Positions 23,973-32,864 of a stretch of DNA of 64,000 nt are shown piece after piece. Source of the stretch: Propionibacteriaceae bacterium UBA7704 (GTDB lineage: Bacteria > Actinomycetota > Actinomycetes > Propionibacteriales > Propionibacteriaceae); NCBI GenBank assembly GCA_002482525.1, contig DLGC01000004.1:62001-126000 (forward strand). The letters run 5' to 3'. Below the pieces are notes generated by a model, which was given only the letters and a program-made list of their open reading frames with translations, did no database searches and had not been told where the DNA came from. Positions within the stretch are counted from its first letter, which is position 1. Every line of letters starts with the position of its first letter. A program made the position numbers and the translations under genes.

Positions 23973-24836
23973 ATGCTGATTGGACTGCCCGAGGCGCTCG
24001 CCTTCGCCGAGAGGCGACAGGTGGCCTTGGCTGCGATCAATGTGCCGTTCTTCGAGGCACTGCTGGCCGTGATCACGGTCGCCGAGGCCACCAGAACTCC
24101 GGTGATTCTGCAGCACGCCGAGGTTCACGAGCATCTGATGAGCATTGAGGACATTGGCCCGGTGATGCGCGTGCTGGCCGAGCGCAGTTCGGCGCCGTTC
24201 GTGCTGCACGTGGATCATGCCTCGAGTGCCGACTATGTGGCTCGCGGCTTCGAGGTGGGCTTCAACTCGGCCATGATCGACGGCTCCTCGCTGCCTTTCG
24301 AGGAGAACGTGGCGCTGACCTCCGAGGTGGTGAAGCTGGCCCGCCAGCGCGGCTTCGGCATCGAGGGTGAACTCGGCGTCATGACCGGCAACGAGAATGG
24401 CAACCCCTCCCAGGGGGTGGCCGACGCCTCGCTCTATACCGACCCGAAGCAAGCACGGGAGTTCGTGGCGCGTACCGGGGTGACCGCCCTGGCGGCGTCC
24501 TTCGGTACCGTGCACGGGCTTTACCGGCGCAAGCCCGAACTCAACTACGAGTTGATTGACCGGCTCCGCGCAGCCGCCGGGGTGCCCCTGGTGATGCATG
24601 GTGGTTCGGGGCTCAGCGCGCCGGAGTATCAGGCCTGCATCCAACACGGCGTCCGCAAGGTGAACTACTACACCTACGCGGCCAAGGCTGCCCTGGACGC
24701 CGCCCGTGACGAGCTCGCCAACCCCGACACGGTGCTCTTCCCCGACATCGCCCTAGCCGCCCAGCAGGCAGTCACGATCGACGTAGCGTCGCTGGTCGAT
24801 GTGTTGCGCGCCCCCGCCGACCCCGTCGCCGTCTAG
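23973..24836 (+). CDS. Class II ketose-bisphosphate aldolase
   Basis: 287 residues. FVLHVDHASSADYV supplies the first zinc His and catalytic Asp region, MIDGSSLPFEEN and IEGELGVM supply the acidic residues, and FGTVHGLYR and VMHGGSGLS carry the other zinc histidines and the phosphate loop. This is the tagatose/fructose-bisphosphate aldolase family, which condenses or splits DHAP and an aldehyde. It is the last gene of the operon, two bases after the TIM-like gene. It could route triose phosphates from the thiolase into hexose phosphate, or be the pathway's own cleavage enzyme. Confidence 0.88.
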   Translation: MLIGLPEALAFAERRQVALAAINVPFFEALLAVITVAEATRTPVILQHAEVHEHLMSIEDIGPVMRVLAERSSAPFVLHVDHASSADYVARGFEVGFNSAMIDGSSLPFEENVALTSEVVKLARQRGFGIEGELGVMTGNENGNPSQGVADASLYTDPKQAREFVARTGVTALAASFGTVHGLYRRKPELNYELIDRLRAAAGVPLVMHGGSGLSAPEYQACIQHGVRKVNYYTYAAKAALDAARDELANPDTVLFPDIALAAQQAVTIDVASLVDVLRAPADPVAV

Positions 24837-24925
24837 GCAGCGCCGCTGCAACGATTCGCCCCCGATGGGTGAGACCCGCAGCCTGTCGTGGGGCGAATCA
24901 CCCAGGTCGGTGCAGATTGTTGCGC

Positions 24926-25711
24926 CTACTGAATTCGACGCTGGTGCTGCAACACCGGCAGTCGCTCCCGGACGCCCGCGACGGTGGTCAGATCGAGGTC
25001 GATGATCGCCAGTTCGGGGTCTTCGCCGAGTTCGAGCAACACGGTGCCGGTGGGGCCGACCACTATGGAATGGCCGATGCCGGTCGGGGTGCGGCCGTTG
25101 GGGTCAGTGGGCGGCTTGGCCTGATCGACGCCGACCACGAAGGCGGTGGAGTCCATGGCCCGGGCCGTCACCAGCGTGCGCCATTGATGCAGCTTCTCCG
25201 GGCCGTCGGCCCACGAAGCCGGGAGCAGGACCGCCTCGGCGCCGCGTCCGGCCAACTCGGTGAACAGGGCAGGGAAGCGCACGTCGTAGCAGGTGGCCAG
25301 CCCCAGAGTGTGACCGGAAAGTTTGATGGTTACCGCGTGTTCGCCGGCCCGGATCTGCCGGGACTCGGCGTAGCCGAGAGCGTCGAACAGATGGATCTTG
25401 TCGTAGCGCGCCTCGGTGCCGCCGGTGACCAGCAGCGTGTTGTAGACCTGCGGGCTGTCGGTCGTGGTGAACATGCCCACGACGACGGTGATGCCGGCAT
25501 CGGCGGCGATAGCCCGCACGGCGGTAGCCCACGGCCCGTCGAAGGGCTCAGCAGCGTCGGCTCGGGGGCGGGCGAAGGAGCACATGGTGGCTTCGGGGAA
25601 GACCACCAGCTCGGCCCCCTGTTCGGCTGCCTGCGCGGTGTAGTCAGCCACCAGGCCCAGGTTGGCGTCCGGGTCGGTGGTGGACAACAGTTGCCCCAAG
25701 GCGATGCGCAT
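24926..25711 (-). CDS. Carbon-nitrogen hydrolase (nitrilase superfamily)
   Basis: 261 residues from the ATG at 25711; the open frame runs on to 25801, but the extra 30 residues do not look conserved. The catalytic triad is visible: E40 in VVFPEAT, K105 in RYDKIHL and C141 in LATCYDVRFP. Family members hydrolyse amides such as omega-amidates, deaminated glutathione or N-carbamoyl compounds. It is convergent to the sugar operon (89-base gap) and divergent from the sigma-factor gene, so it is probably monocistronic. Confidence 0.85.
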   Translation of the reverse strand: MRIALGQLLSTTDPDANLGLVADYTAQAAEQGAELVVFPEATMCSFARPRADAAEPFDGPWATAVRAIAADAGITVVVGMFTTTDSPQVYNTLLVTGGTEARYDKIHLFDALGYAESRQIRAGEHAVTIKLSGHTLGLATCYDVRFPALFTELAGRGAEAVLLPASWADGPEKLHQWRTLVTARAMDSTAFVVGVDQAKPPTDPNGRTPTGIGHSIVVGPTGTVLLELGEDPELAIIDLDLTTVAGVRERLPVLQHQRRIQ

Positions 25712-25853
25712 GGACCCACTCTGTCTGGCGCGCCCGGTTCGCGGCAAGGGCAGGGCTGGGTGTGATTGCGGCTGCCTGGACAAGCTGACGCCGCGAGGCA
25801 ACCTTTTGCCCGCAGTCTGCGTAGGGGAGGGTGATCACGAGGAAAGGAAGCCG

Positions 25854-26360
25854 ATGTTCGGATCATCGACGGCCGCCCGCGATGCTGAGTTCGCTGAGTT
25901 CGTTGCCGCGTCCTCAACCTCGCTCGGACGCACGGCCTATCTGCTCACCGGTGACCGCGAGTTGGCCAGCGACTTGGTGCAAGAAGCGCTCGTGCGCACC
26001 TACGTGGCGTGGCGTCGCGTCCGGCGTGGCGAGGCTCTTGCCTATGCGCGCCGGACGTTGGTGAATCTCAACATCGATCGCTGGCGCCGCCGTCCGGCCG
26101 TGCCGGTGGAGTGGGTCGATGGAGTGAGCGGCGACGGTCAGGCAGTGGTCGATGACCGTGACGAGATTGTTCGCGCCCTGGCCACGTTGCCCGCCCTGCA
26201 GCGCCGGGTTGTGGTGTTGCGCTACCTCGACGATCTGTCCGAAGCCGCTTGTGCAGAGCATTTGGGCATCACTATCGGTGCAGTGAAATCTGCCTGCTCG
26301 CGCGGCCTGGCGGCTTTGCGCGAAAACTACGCGCCTACCAGTGAAGGGAGCTCGCGATGA
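25854..26360 (+). CDS. SigE-family RNA polymerase sigma factor (ECF type)
   Basis: 168 residues from the ATG at 25854, behind AGGAAAGGAAG. Region 2 (ELASDLVQEALVRTYVAW, residues about 35-60) and region 4 (LPALQRRVVVLRYLDDLSEAACAEHLGIT, about 112-145) are both clear. Length and sequence fit the actinobacterial SigE-like ECF group. The start codon of the membrane protein gene overlaps its stop (ATGA at 26357), a standard sigma/regulator pair arrangement. Confidence 0.9.
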   Translation: MFGSSTAARDAEFAEFVAASSTSLGRTAYLLTGDRELASDLVQEALVRTYVAWRRVRRGEALAYARRTLVNLNIDRWRRRPAVPVEWVDGVSGDGQAVVDDRDEIVRALATLPALQRRVVVLRYLDDLSEAACAEHLGITIGAVKSACSRGLAALRENYAPTSEGSSR

Positions 26361-27343
26361 TCGATCTGGAAAATCGTCTGCGTGAGGAGTTCAGCGCCGC
26401 GGCGGAAGCCTGGGACGCCGACATCGACGCTGTGGCAGTCATGTCGGCCGGACGCACGGCTCGGCGCGGGCGAACGGTGCGTCGGTTGGCCGTGGCAGCG
26501 GCCGTGATCGTGGCGATGACGTCGGTGTCGATCGTCGTCGCCCCGCCGATCATTGCGCAGATCCTCGATCACCAGACCATGGAGGTGAACAGCTACTTCC
26601 AGTGGGACAAGACACGCTCGGAGTTCGACGAGGTGTCGGTGAAGCTTCAGAGCAAAGGCGGGGTGGTGACCGCCACTGCGACCGGCTCGCGGGAGCATGC
26701 GGTGGTTGCCAACAAGACGTGGACAGTGCCCGCGGACTCTGCGCCGATGCGGGTGGCGTTCGGTTCCCGGGCGGTGGTCGTGATCTTCCCTGGTGAGGTC
26801 ACGCAGGCTCAGATGATGCTGGGAATCAACCAGGGTGGTTCTGGCGGATCGCAGGAGTGGATGCCGGCCTTCGGCGTGACCGTCGCCGTGTGGCAGCTGG
26901 AGTCAGCCAAGGTTCGTCCCGAGACCGTCGACTGGGTATGGCTGGACGCGGCGGGCACCGTCCACTCTTTTGAAGGGGCACGTGGCGCCGCGGTGACCAT
27001 GGGCGCGGAGACCTATGTGGTGTACGAGAGTCAGCAGACCGACGTCGTGGGGATCATTGGGCGCTTCGGCATACCGCGGTCGTCGGCCAAGGATTCGGAC
27101 CTTCTCGACGGTGCCGTGTCCTGGGGCGGAACCGAGGCGGTGTCGTGGCAATTGGGAGTGCTCCCGGTGGGGGCTCACGATGTGCAGCTCACGCTGTCGA
27201 AGCCCGACGGTGAGTGGGCCGCGGCCAAGTTGAGTGACGGCTCAGTGCTCGTGCTGGTGCGGATGCCCGGCGAACCCGACAAGGTGGTGACCGGGCTGAG
27301 CTATGTTCGCGCCGACGGCACGACGGTGAAGTACGGGCACTGA
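26357..27343 (+). CDS. Membrane-anchored extracytoplasmic protein, possible anti-sigma partner
   Basis: 328 residues. A short charged cytoplasmic part (1 to about 40, ENRLREEFSAAAEAW) precedes one transmembrane segment (about 44-66, VAAAVIVAMTSVSIVV), leaving about 260 residues outside, rich in beta strands. No zinc-binding anti-sigma HxxxCxxC motif is seen. Translational coupling to the sigma gene suggests that the cytoplasmic part holds the sigma factor and the outer part senses a signal. The family is not recognised, so the role is inference. Confidence 0.65.
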   Translation: MIDLENRLREEFSAAAEAWDADIDAVAVMSAGRTARRGRTVRRLAVAAAVIVAMTSVSIVVAPPIIAQILDHQTMEVNSYFQWDKTRSEFDEVSVKLQSKGGVVTATATGSREHAVVANKTWTVPADSAPMRVAFGSRAVVVIFPGEVTQAQMMLGINQGGSGGSQEWMPAFGVTVAVWQLESAKVRPETVDWVWLDAAGTVHSFEGARGAAVTMGAETYVVYESQQTDVVGIIGRFGIPRSSAKDSDLLDGAVSWGGTEAVSWQLGVLPVGAHDVQLTLSKPDGEWAAAKLSDGSVLVLVRMPGEPDKVVTGLSYVRADGTTVKYGH

Positions 27344-27405
27344 TGCGTACCCGGTAGTTGGGCCTCGATTGGAGTCGAGACCGACCCACCGGTAGCATCT
27401 CCGAC

Positions 27406-27490
27406 GGAGGATTCGCCTAGAGGCCTATGGCGCTCGCTTGGAAAGCGGGTTGGGTTCACGCCCTCACGAGTTCGAATCTCGTATCCTCCG
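27406..27490 (+). tRNA. tRNA-Ser(GGA)
   Basis: The acceptor stem GGAGGAT (27406-27412) pairs fully with ATCCTCC (27483-27489), discriminator G27490, with an encoded CCA at 27491-27493. The anticodon stem CTCGC/GCGGG encloses the loop TTGGAAA, so the anticodon is GGA (reads UCC/UCU). The long variable arm marks a class II tRNA. The T arm is ACGAG-TTCGAAT-CTCGT. Its 3' end is the likely attachment site of the island that follows. Confidence 0.95.
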
Positions 27491-27493
27491 CCA

Positions 27494-27929
27494 GTCGGAC
27501 TGTGGCATTGATTAGGGGAGTCGGTGCTGCATCCACGGTTTCCGCCCAAATCGCCGCCTCGACCTCTCGGACGGATTTCGAATTCCCAGGGGCCTCGACT
27601 TGGGCCGAGCCCAGCGATCTGCGCCGTGCCGACGACGAACTGCCAAACACCTTCGCAATCACGAGGTGCGACGGCCAGTTGGATCCGCCCAGTTCGGGGC
27701 CACTGCTGTCGTTAGCGCTGTCATCGCCGGGGAGTTGAAGAGCAGGACCAAGGTCGTCGGGGACGCGTTCTGGTCCGGCGGAATCTGCAATCGCGTCTGT
27801 TCTGCAGGTGGGTGACAATGGTAGGCCACGTGGCTTGAGTGGTTGACCCGGCCCCGCGCGAAGGCCGCTCCGGGGTACAGCGCGGGCCAGCATCGCCGGC
27901 TCGCTGGCGCTATTCGGGGGCAGCCTCCG
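27494..27929. other. Gene-free stretch between tRNA-Ser and the PKS operon
   Basis: No reading frame here has credible protein character. On the minus strand, downstream of the last PKS stop, an imperfect GC-rich hairpin (27850-27859 with 27880-27888, one bulge) could help end the PKS operon transcript. If the tRNA is the integration site, this is the left edge of the island. Confidence 0.45.
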
Positions 27930-30900
27930 TCAAGCGGGGCTGAAGAACCCTTCTTCTTGGCAGTAGCGGAACAGGACAGCCAGGTCTTCGGGTTTGACTG
28001 GGGTATGTCCCAACCCGAGCCGGTCAAGCACTTCGCTGGTCCATTTGCTCTGCACCATCATGCGGACGAGCCCAGGAGCATCCAACAGGTGCGAATGGAG
28101 CAAGAAGTCTCGCACATAGAGGCTGGCGGCCGTGCCGTCGTAGTTCTCGTACAAGTAGTCCATGAAAGTGTCGCTGTCGACCTCGTCGTGCGTTCGTCCG
28201 ATGAGCCGGTAGGCCGCCTTCAACTCCGTCACTCCCACCGAGTGCCCGTTCTGCAGATGGAAGGTGTGGTCCAGTAGTTCGCGGTGTCTCATGATGGCCA
28301 CCAACTGCTTGGCTATGTCATCCACCATCGTGAACTCCCAGAAGCCGATGCCGGTCGTCGGCAGCACAGTCATCTCGTAGAGGGCCCGCGAGATCAGGTA
28401 CAGGCCGTTCTTGTCGATCGCGGGCTGGAACTTGCCAGTCTGCGAGTCTCCGCAGACGTAGCCCAGACGGTAAGAGTTGACATGTACGCCCGCTGCCTGG
28501 GCTGCAGTCAGCAAGGCCTCTGCTTCAGCTTTCGTTTCGGCGTAAACGTTGAGCGGTTCCTGGCCGATGTCACGGTCGAACTCCGAGTAGATCTCGTCTC
28601 GCTGCGGGACGTTGCCGCGGGTGGCGATCGTTGACATATGGTGTATGTGCTTCTCGCGGCCAACCTGCGCAAGATCGATAAGCCGTCGCACTGGAGCCAC
28701 GTTGGAATCCCGGAACTTCTCGATGTCACCGTAATGATCGACACGTCCCGCGGAGTTGCAGATGGCATCCACACGATCTGCAAGCTCACGGTAGGCATCT
28801 TCGTTCAGACCGAGCATCGGCTGCATGACGTCGCCCTCGTGCACGGCGAGGCGATCGCGATGGTTCTCAAGGTCCACGTCTGGGAAATAGCGCTTGTGCC
28901 CCGCTGCGAGACGATCCCACGCGGCCGTCATGGACGGACGTAGCAGCAGTTCGATCCTCGAGTCGGTCTGCTCCATCAGCTCGTGCAACAGATAGTTCCC
29001 GACGAAACCGGTGGCTCCGAGAAGAAGAATGCTGTCATAACTCTGTGTGGGGTGATCCGCGACCTCAATTTCGTCGATCAGCCGTCTGTACTCGTCAAGT
29101 CTTCCGTTCACGTAGGACGTGTTGGGCTGCTCTGCCGCCTCAGGTCGGGAACGCAGCCATACCTTGGCCGCGTGGAACTCGGCTTGCAGGTTACGCTGGC
29201 GGGAGTTGAGGAAGTCGGCCAGCTCGCGCACGGTCGGGTACGTGAAAAGGTCCGTCACTTCCATGCCGTAGTTCTCGTTGAGGGCTGATGTGATCGTCAG
29301 CGCCATCAACGAGTCCCCACCCAGTTCGTAGAAGTTGTCATCGAGGCCCACCTCGCGAATCGAGAAGACCCGCTGCCAGACATCGGCTACCTCGAACTCG
29401 ATTGGAGTGGAAGGGGCAACGTACGGCGATGCCAAGTCGGGTCGTTCGAACACTGATTCGGGGTCTTGCCCGTCGCCGAGGTCACTCAAGTCGAAGGCCT
29501 TGTCCAGGTCGTAAAACATATCCCGCACGGGTCGCGCCGTGACCACGAATCGGGAGCCGGTACCTGCCAGTATCGACGAGATGATCTCCATCCCGTCGTC
29601 GATGCTGATGCCTTCGCCAAGCGCCGCCTGCAGACGTTGGTCAACCTCACTCTTGCGCTCGATCCGCGTCAGCATGCCCACGTCCTTCCATGAGTCCCAG
29701 CTCACGCTGATCACCCGCTGGTTCGGCGTGCTTGTTGCGACGGCATAAGAGTCCTGAAACGCACAGGCCGATGAATAGTCCACTAGCGCCACCGGACCGA
29801 CCAGAGCGGTGAAGGACGAGAAAAGCATGAGGAAGTCTAGAGGGCGAGCAGCAAAGATTCTTCCGATGGTCTCCGTGCCGCCCACCTTCGCGGAAAGGAC
29901 CCGTCGGCTCTGAGCGTCATCGGTCAGCTCGATCATCCCGCCGGTCGAGATCCCAGCCAGATGGAACACCCCGGCGAACGGTCCTAACCGACGTTCGCAA
30001 TCATCCACGAGCGCGGTCATGGCGGCATCGTCGTCGACGGCCACCTGATGGTATTCGACGACGGCTCCCCTACTCCGCAGACGCATGAGGAGCTGGAGCT
30101 GCGCGACGAGTTGCCTATCCGAATCCGGATCGCTCGACACTTGCTTCCACGTTGACGCGGGAGGGAGCGCCCGCCGGCCCGTGAGAATGACGTTGGCACC
30201 GTCCCTTTCGACCAGTCGAGTTGCCAAGGCCGCGCCGATGCCGCCAAGACCACCCGTCAAAAGGTAGAGGCCATGTGGACGGATCTGCGAACGAGGCGTC
30301 TCCGGCTCGACCTCGCGATAATTCGGCACCAGGCGAGCCGGACCGCTATATGCCACCTGACGCAGGCCATCGTCGGATGCCGCTTCGCGTAACAGGGCAT
30401 CGACCACGAGTCCATCCGCGGCATCGATCTCGTCCCGACCGAAATCCACCTGTCGGCACTCCAGTTTCGGAAGCTCACGACTCGCGACTAACACAGGGCC
30501 CGCAGCTAGAGCACCTAGCGTGGGAACCGAAGCGCCGTCGCCTCGGGCCACCAGCGCGTCGGCGGTGACAACGGTCAGCTTCACGGGCTCCGCGCTGCGT
30601 CGCGTCGCTCGGATTAGACGCAGAATCGAAAGGTACGACCGATCGAGGCTGGGATCTTCGGCCAAGCCCCACAAGTGGAGCACGCGATCAGGTGCATGTT
30701 CCGCTGGAATCTCCTGTATGCCGCATGCCAGCGCTGCTGGATCCGCCGGATCGACGACGATCGGAGCCGGACGCAACGACTGTGCGGCTTCGGTGACCAC
30801 CTCGGTCACCCGGACGCCACGCTCGTGGAGCTGTTCGACGACGGCCAAGTCAAGTGGCCGACCCTCGTGCAGCACGAGCCACGAACCTGACCAATCGTCG

Positions 30901-32864
30901 CCCGTCGCCTTCGCCGCGAGTTCCCACACTGGAAGGCTGAGGTGCACCGAACGGGCGCCACGGCCTGTGGGGCGTTCAAGCACTGCGTTTGCCCAATACT
31001 TGGTGTTGAGCAGGGGCGACACAGGCAGTGACAAACGGCGGCGGTGCTGACCGGCATAGTGGGCGGCCCAGTCAATATCGGCGCCCAGCCGATAGCAGCG
31101 GGCAGTCTCTTCTAGTGCGACGCGGTCAGTCCGACCGCTCGCGGTGAACTTCTGCATCGCGGCGTGGAGCGACTCTACAGCGGATCCGTCGCGCACCTCA
31201 CCGGATTCCCAGGCCGGTTGCCCGCTTTGTAGCTGCTCTGCCGCCCGAATCAACTGTGCCTTGAGATCGGTCGTGTCCTCCGCAACGAACGCCATGCGCC
31301 ACTTGCTGTCGCGACGCCCTCGATTCGCCGAGAAGCACAGGTCGGCGTACGACACACCGGGGTTGTCGTCGAGGTAGCCGATGAATCGATCGACAAGCTC
31401 GGGAGCCAGAGTCCGCTCGTGGGTCGACAGCGTGAACACGTCTAAGCCCTCGGCGGTAGCGCCAGGCGCTACCGCTGGCGCGGAAGTCAACACTGCGTGA
31501 CAGTTCGTGCCGGCGAAACCGAATGAGCTCACGCCGGCGAGCAACGGTTCTGCACCGTTGCCCCACGGCGTCGGAGAGTCGACGAGGTAGACCGGCGACT
31601 CCTGGAAGTGAATGTCACCATTCGGCTCGTCGAAGTTGATGCTCGGGGGCAGCGCCCGTTTCTCGAGAGCCAAAGTCACCTTGATGAGACCTGCGATGCC
31701 GGAAGCTCCCACCGCATGGCCGATGTTTGGCTTCAGCGAACCCAGGCCGCAGAACTGCCGTCTCTCGGTGAACTGTCGAAAAGCTTGAGTGAGCCCCTTG
31801 AGCTCGATTTGGTCGCCCACGAGAGTGCCCGTCCCGTGCGCCTCGATGTAGGACACCTCCGACGGGTCGATGCGCGCATCTCGCCACGCTTGGGTGAGAA
31901 CCTGTGCCTGTGCTTGCGCGCTCGGAGAGGTCACTCCGTTGGTGGCTCCGTCATTGTTGATGGCCACGGACTTCACCACGGCATACACGTGGTCGCCGTC
32001 CTCGAGGGCTTTGTCCAGCGGTTTGAGGACGATGGCGGCCGCACCCTCGGCCCAGTTGGTGCCGCTGGCGTTTCTGGCGAAGGTGTGAACTCGGGCGTGC
32101 GACGACTCCACGCTGCCAAATCGGTTATGGCCAGCCGTATAAAGGGACACGTTGACACCACCGGCGACGGCGACGTCACTCGCCCCGGCTGCGAGGGACT
32201 CGCACGCGGCATGAAGCGCAACTAGCGACGACGAACAAGCCGTGTCGAACACAATCGACGGCCCAGTGAAGTTGAAGTGATGGCTGACCCGGCCGGCGAG
32301 GAGCCCTGGCATTGAACCCGTCTGCGCGAGCATGCCTGTCTTCTCGGTGAACGTCTTGTACGGGAAATCGAGGTCGCTCAAGTGATCAACGCCCACGAAG
32401 ACCCCAGTATTGCTGCCGAGGGAGTCCTCGCCGGCATACCCGGCGTCCTCCAACGCCCGAAACGTCGCTTCCATGAAGAGGCGCTGCTTGGGATCGATCG
32501 TTAGCGCTTCCTTGGGGGAGATCCGGAACAAGGAAGCGTCGAAGCCGTCGACTTCATCCAGGTAGCCCATCGGAGTGAAGTAATCTCCGGGCTCGGACCG
32601 GGGCAGGCCCAACACATCTTCCACCTGGTGGGCGCGATGCAAAGGCAAACCGCGGATGCTTTCGCGCCCCGTCATGAGGTGCTCCCAGAACTCCTCCTTG
32701 CTCTGTGCGCTCGAGAACATGCACTCGATGCCGATGATGGCCACATCCACGTGCTCCCGTTTGGCGGCGAGCCGTTTCAGGATGGCCAGACCCATGCCTC
32801 GGTCGATACGGCCCTCGAGCGACCCGCGCATGACGTATTGGTTGATCTCTTGGTTAGTGGTCAT
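27930..32864 (-). CDS. Trans-AT type I PKS, final module KS-KR-ACP-thioester reductase
   Basis: 1644 residues. KS about 38-460 with the active-site Cys C210 (DTACSSSL) and both histidines (EAHGTGT, NIGHAVGASG). No acyltransferase follows. KR about 860-1085 has the TGGLGGIG nucleotide site, and its catalytic stretch reads DYSSACAF, with Cys where Asn normally completes the tetrad. ACP with serine near residue 1184 (LGGDSLM). Residues about 1270-1644 are a thioester reductase: GATGFVGNYLL binds NADPH and YAETKAEAE carries the YxxxK pair. This module adds the last C2 unit and releases the chain as an aldehyde or, after a second reduction, an alcohol. It is the last gene of the operon and overlaps the thioesterase gene by four bases. 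Confidence 0.9.
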   Translation of the reverse strand: MTTNQEINQYVMRGSLEGRIDRGMGLAILKRLAAKREHVDVAIIGIECMFSSAQSKEEFWEHLMTGRESIRGLPLHRAHQVEDVLGLPRSEPGDYFTPMGYLDEVDGFDASLFRISPKEALTIDPKQRLFMEATFRALEDAGYAGEDSLGSNTGVFVGVDHLSDLDFPYKTFTEKTGMLAQTGSMPGLLAGRVSHHFNFTGPSIVFDTACSSSLVALHAACESLAAGASDVAVAGGVNVSLYTAGHNRFGSVESSHARVHTFARNASGTNWAEGAAAIVLKPLDKALEDGDHVYAVVKSVAINNDGATNGVTSPSAQAQAQVLTQAWRDARIDPSEVSYIEAHGTGTLVGDQIELKGLTQAFRQFTERRQFCGLGSLKPNIGHAVGASGIAGLIKVTLALEKRALPPSINFDEPNGDIHFQESPVYLVDSPTPWGNGAEPLLAGVSSFGFAGTNCHAVLTSAPAVAPGATAEGLDVFTLSTHERTLAPELVDRFIGYLDDNPGVSYADLCFSANRGRRDSKWRMAFVAEDTTDLKAQLIRAAEQLQSGQPAWESGEVRDGSAVESLHAAMQKFTASGRTDRVALEETARCYRLGADIDWAAHYAGQHRRRLSLPVSPLLNTKYWANAVLERPTGRGARSVHLSLPVWELAAKATGDDWSGSWLVLHEGRPLDLAVVEQLHERGVRVTEVVTEAAQSLRPAPIVVDPADPAALACGIQEIPAEHAPDRVLHLWGLAEDPSLDRSYLSILRLIRATRRSAEPVKLTVVTADALVARGDGASVPTLGALAAGPVLVASRELPKLECRQVDFGRDEIDAADGLVVDALLREAASDDGLRQVAYSGPARLVPNYREVEPETPRSQIRPHGLYLLTGGLGGIGAALATRLVERDGANVILTGRRALPPASTWKQVSSDPDSDRQLVAQLQLLMRLRSRGAVVEYHQVAVDDDAAMTALVDDCERRLGPFAGVFHLAGISTGGMIELTDDAQSRRVLSAKVGGTETIGRIFAARPLDFLMLFSSFTALVGPVALVDYSSACAFQDSYAVATSTPNQRVISVSWDSWKDVGMLTRIERKSEVDQRLQAALGEGISIDDGMEIISSILAGTGSRFVVTARPVRDMFYDLDKAFDLSDLGDGQDPESVFERPDLASPYVAPSTPIEFEVADVWQRVFSIREVGLDDNFYELGGDSLMALTITSALNENYGMEVTDLFTYPTVRELADFLNSRQRNLQAEFHAAKVWLRSRPEAAEQPNTSYVNGRLDEYRRLIDEIEVADHPTQSYDSILLLGATGFVGNYLLHELMEQTDSRIELLLRPSMTAAWDRLAAGHKRYFPDVDLENHRDRLAVHEGDVMQPMLGLNEDAYRELADRVDAICNSAGRVDHYGDIEKFRDSNVAPVRRLIDLAQVGREKHIHHMSTIATRGNVPQRDEIYSEFDRDIGQEPLNVYAETKAEAEALLTAAQAAGVHVNSYRLGYVCGDSQTGKFQPAIDKNGLYLISRALYEMTVLPTTGIGFWEFTMVDDIAKQLVAIMRHRELLDHTFHLQNGHSVGVTELKAAYRLIGRTHDEVDSDTFMDYLYENYDGTAASLYVRDFLLHSHLLDAPGLVRMMVQSKWTSEVLDRLGLGHTPVKPEDLAVLFRYCQEEGFFSPA

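Noticed and set aside
27427..27738. 103-codon plus-strand frame starting inside tRNA-Ser
   Set aside because: It overlaps the tRNA and has no recognisable features.
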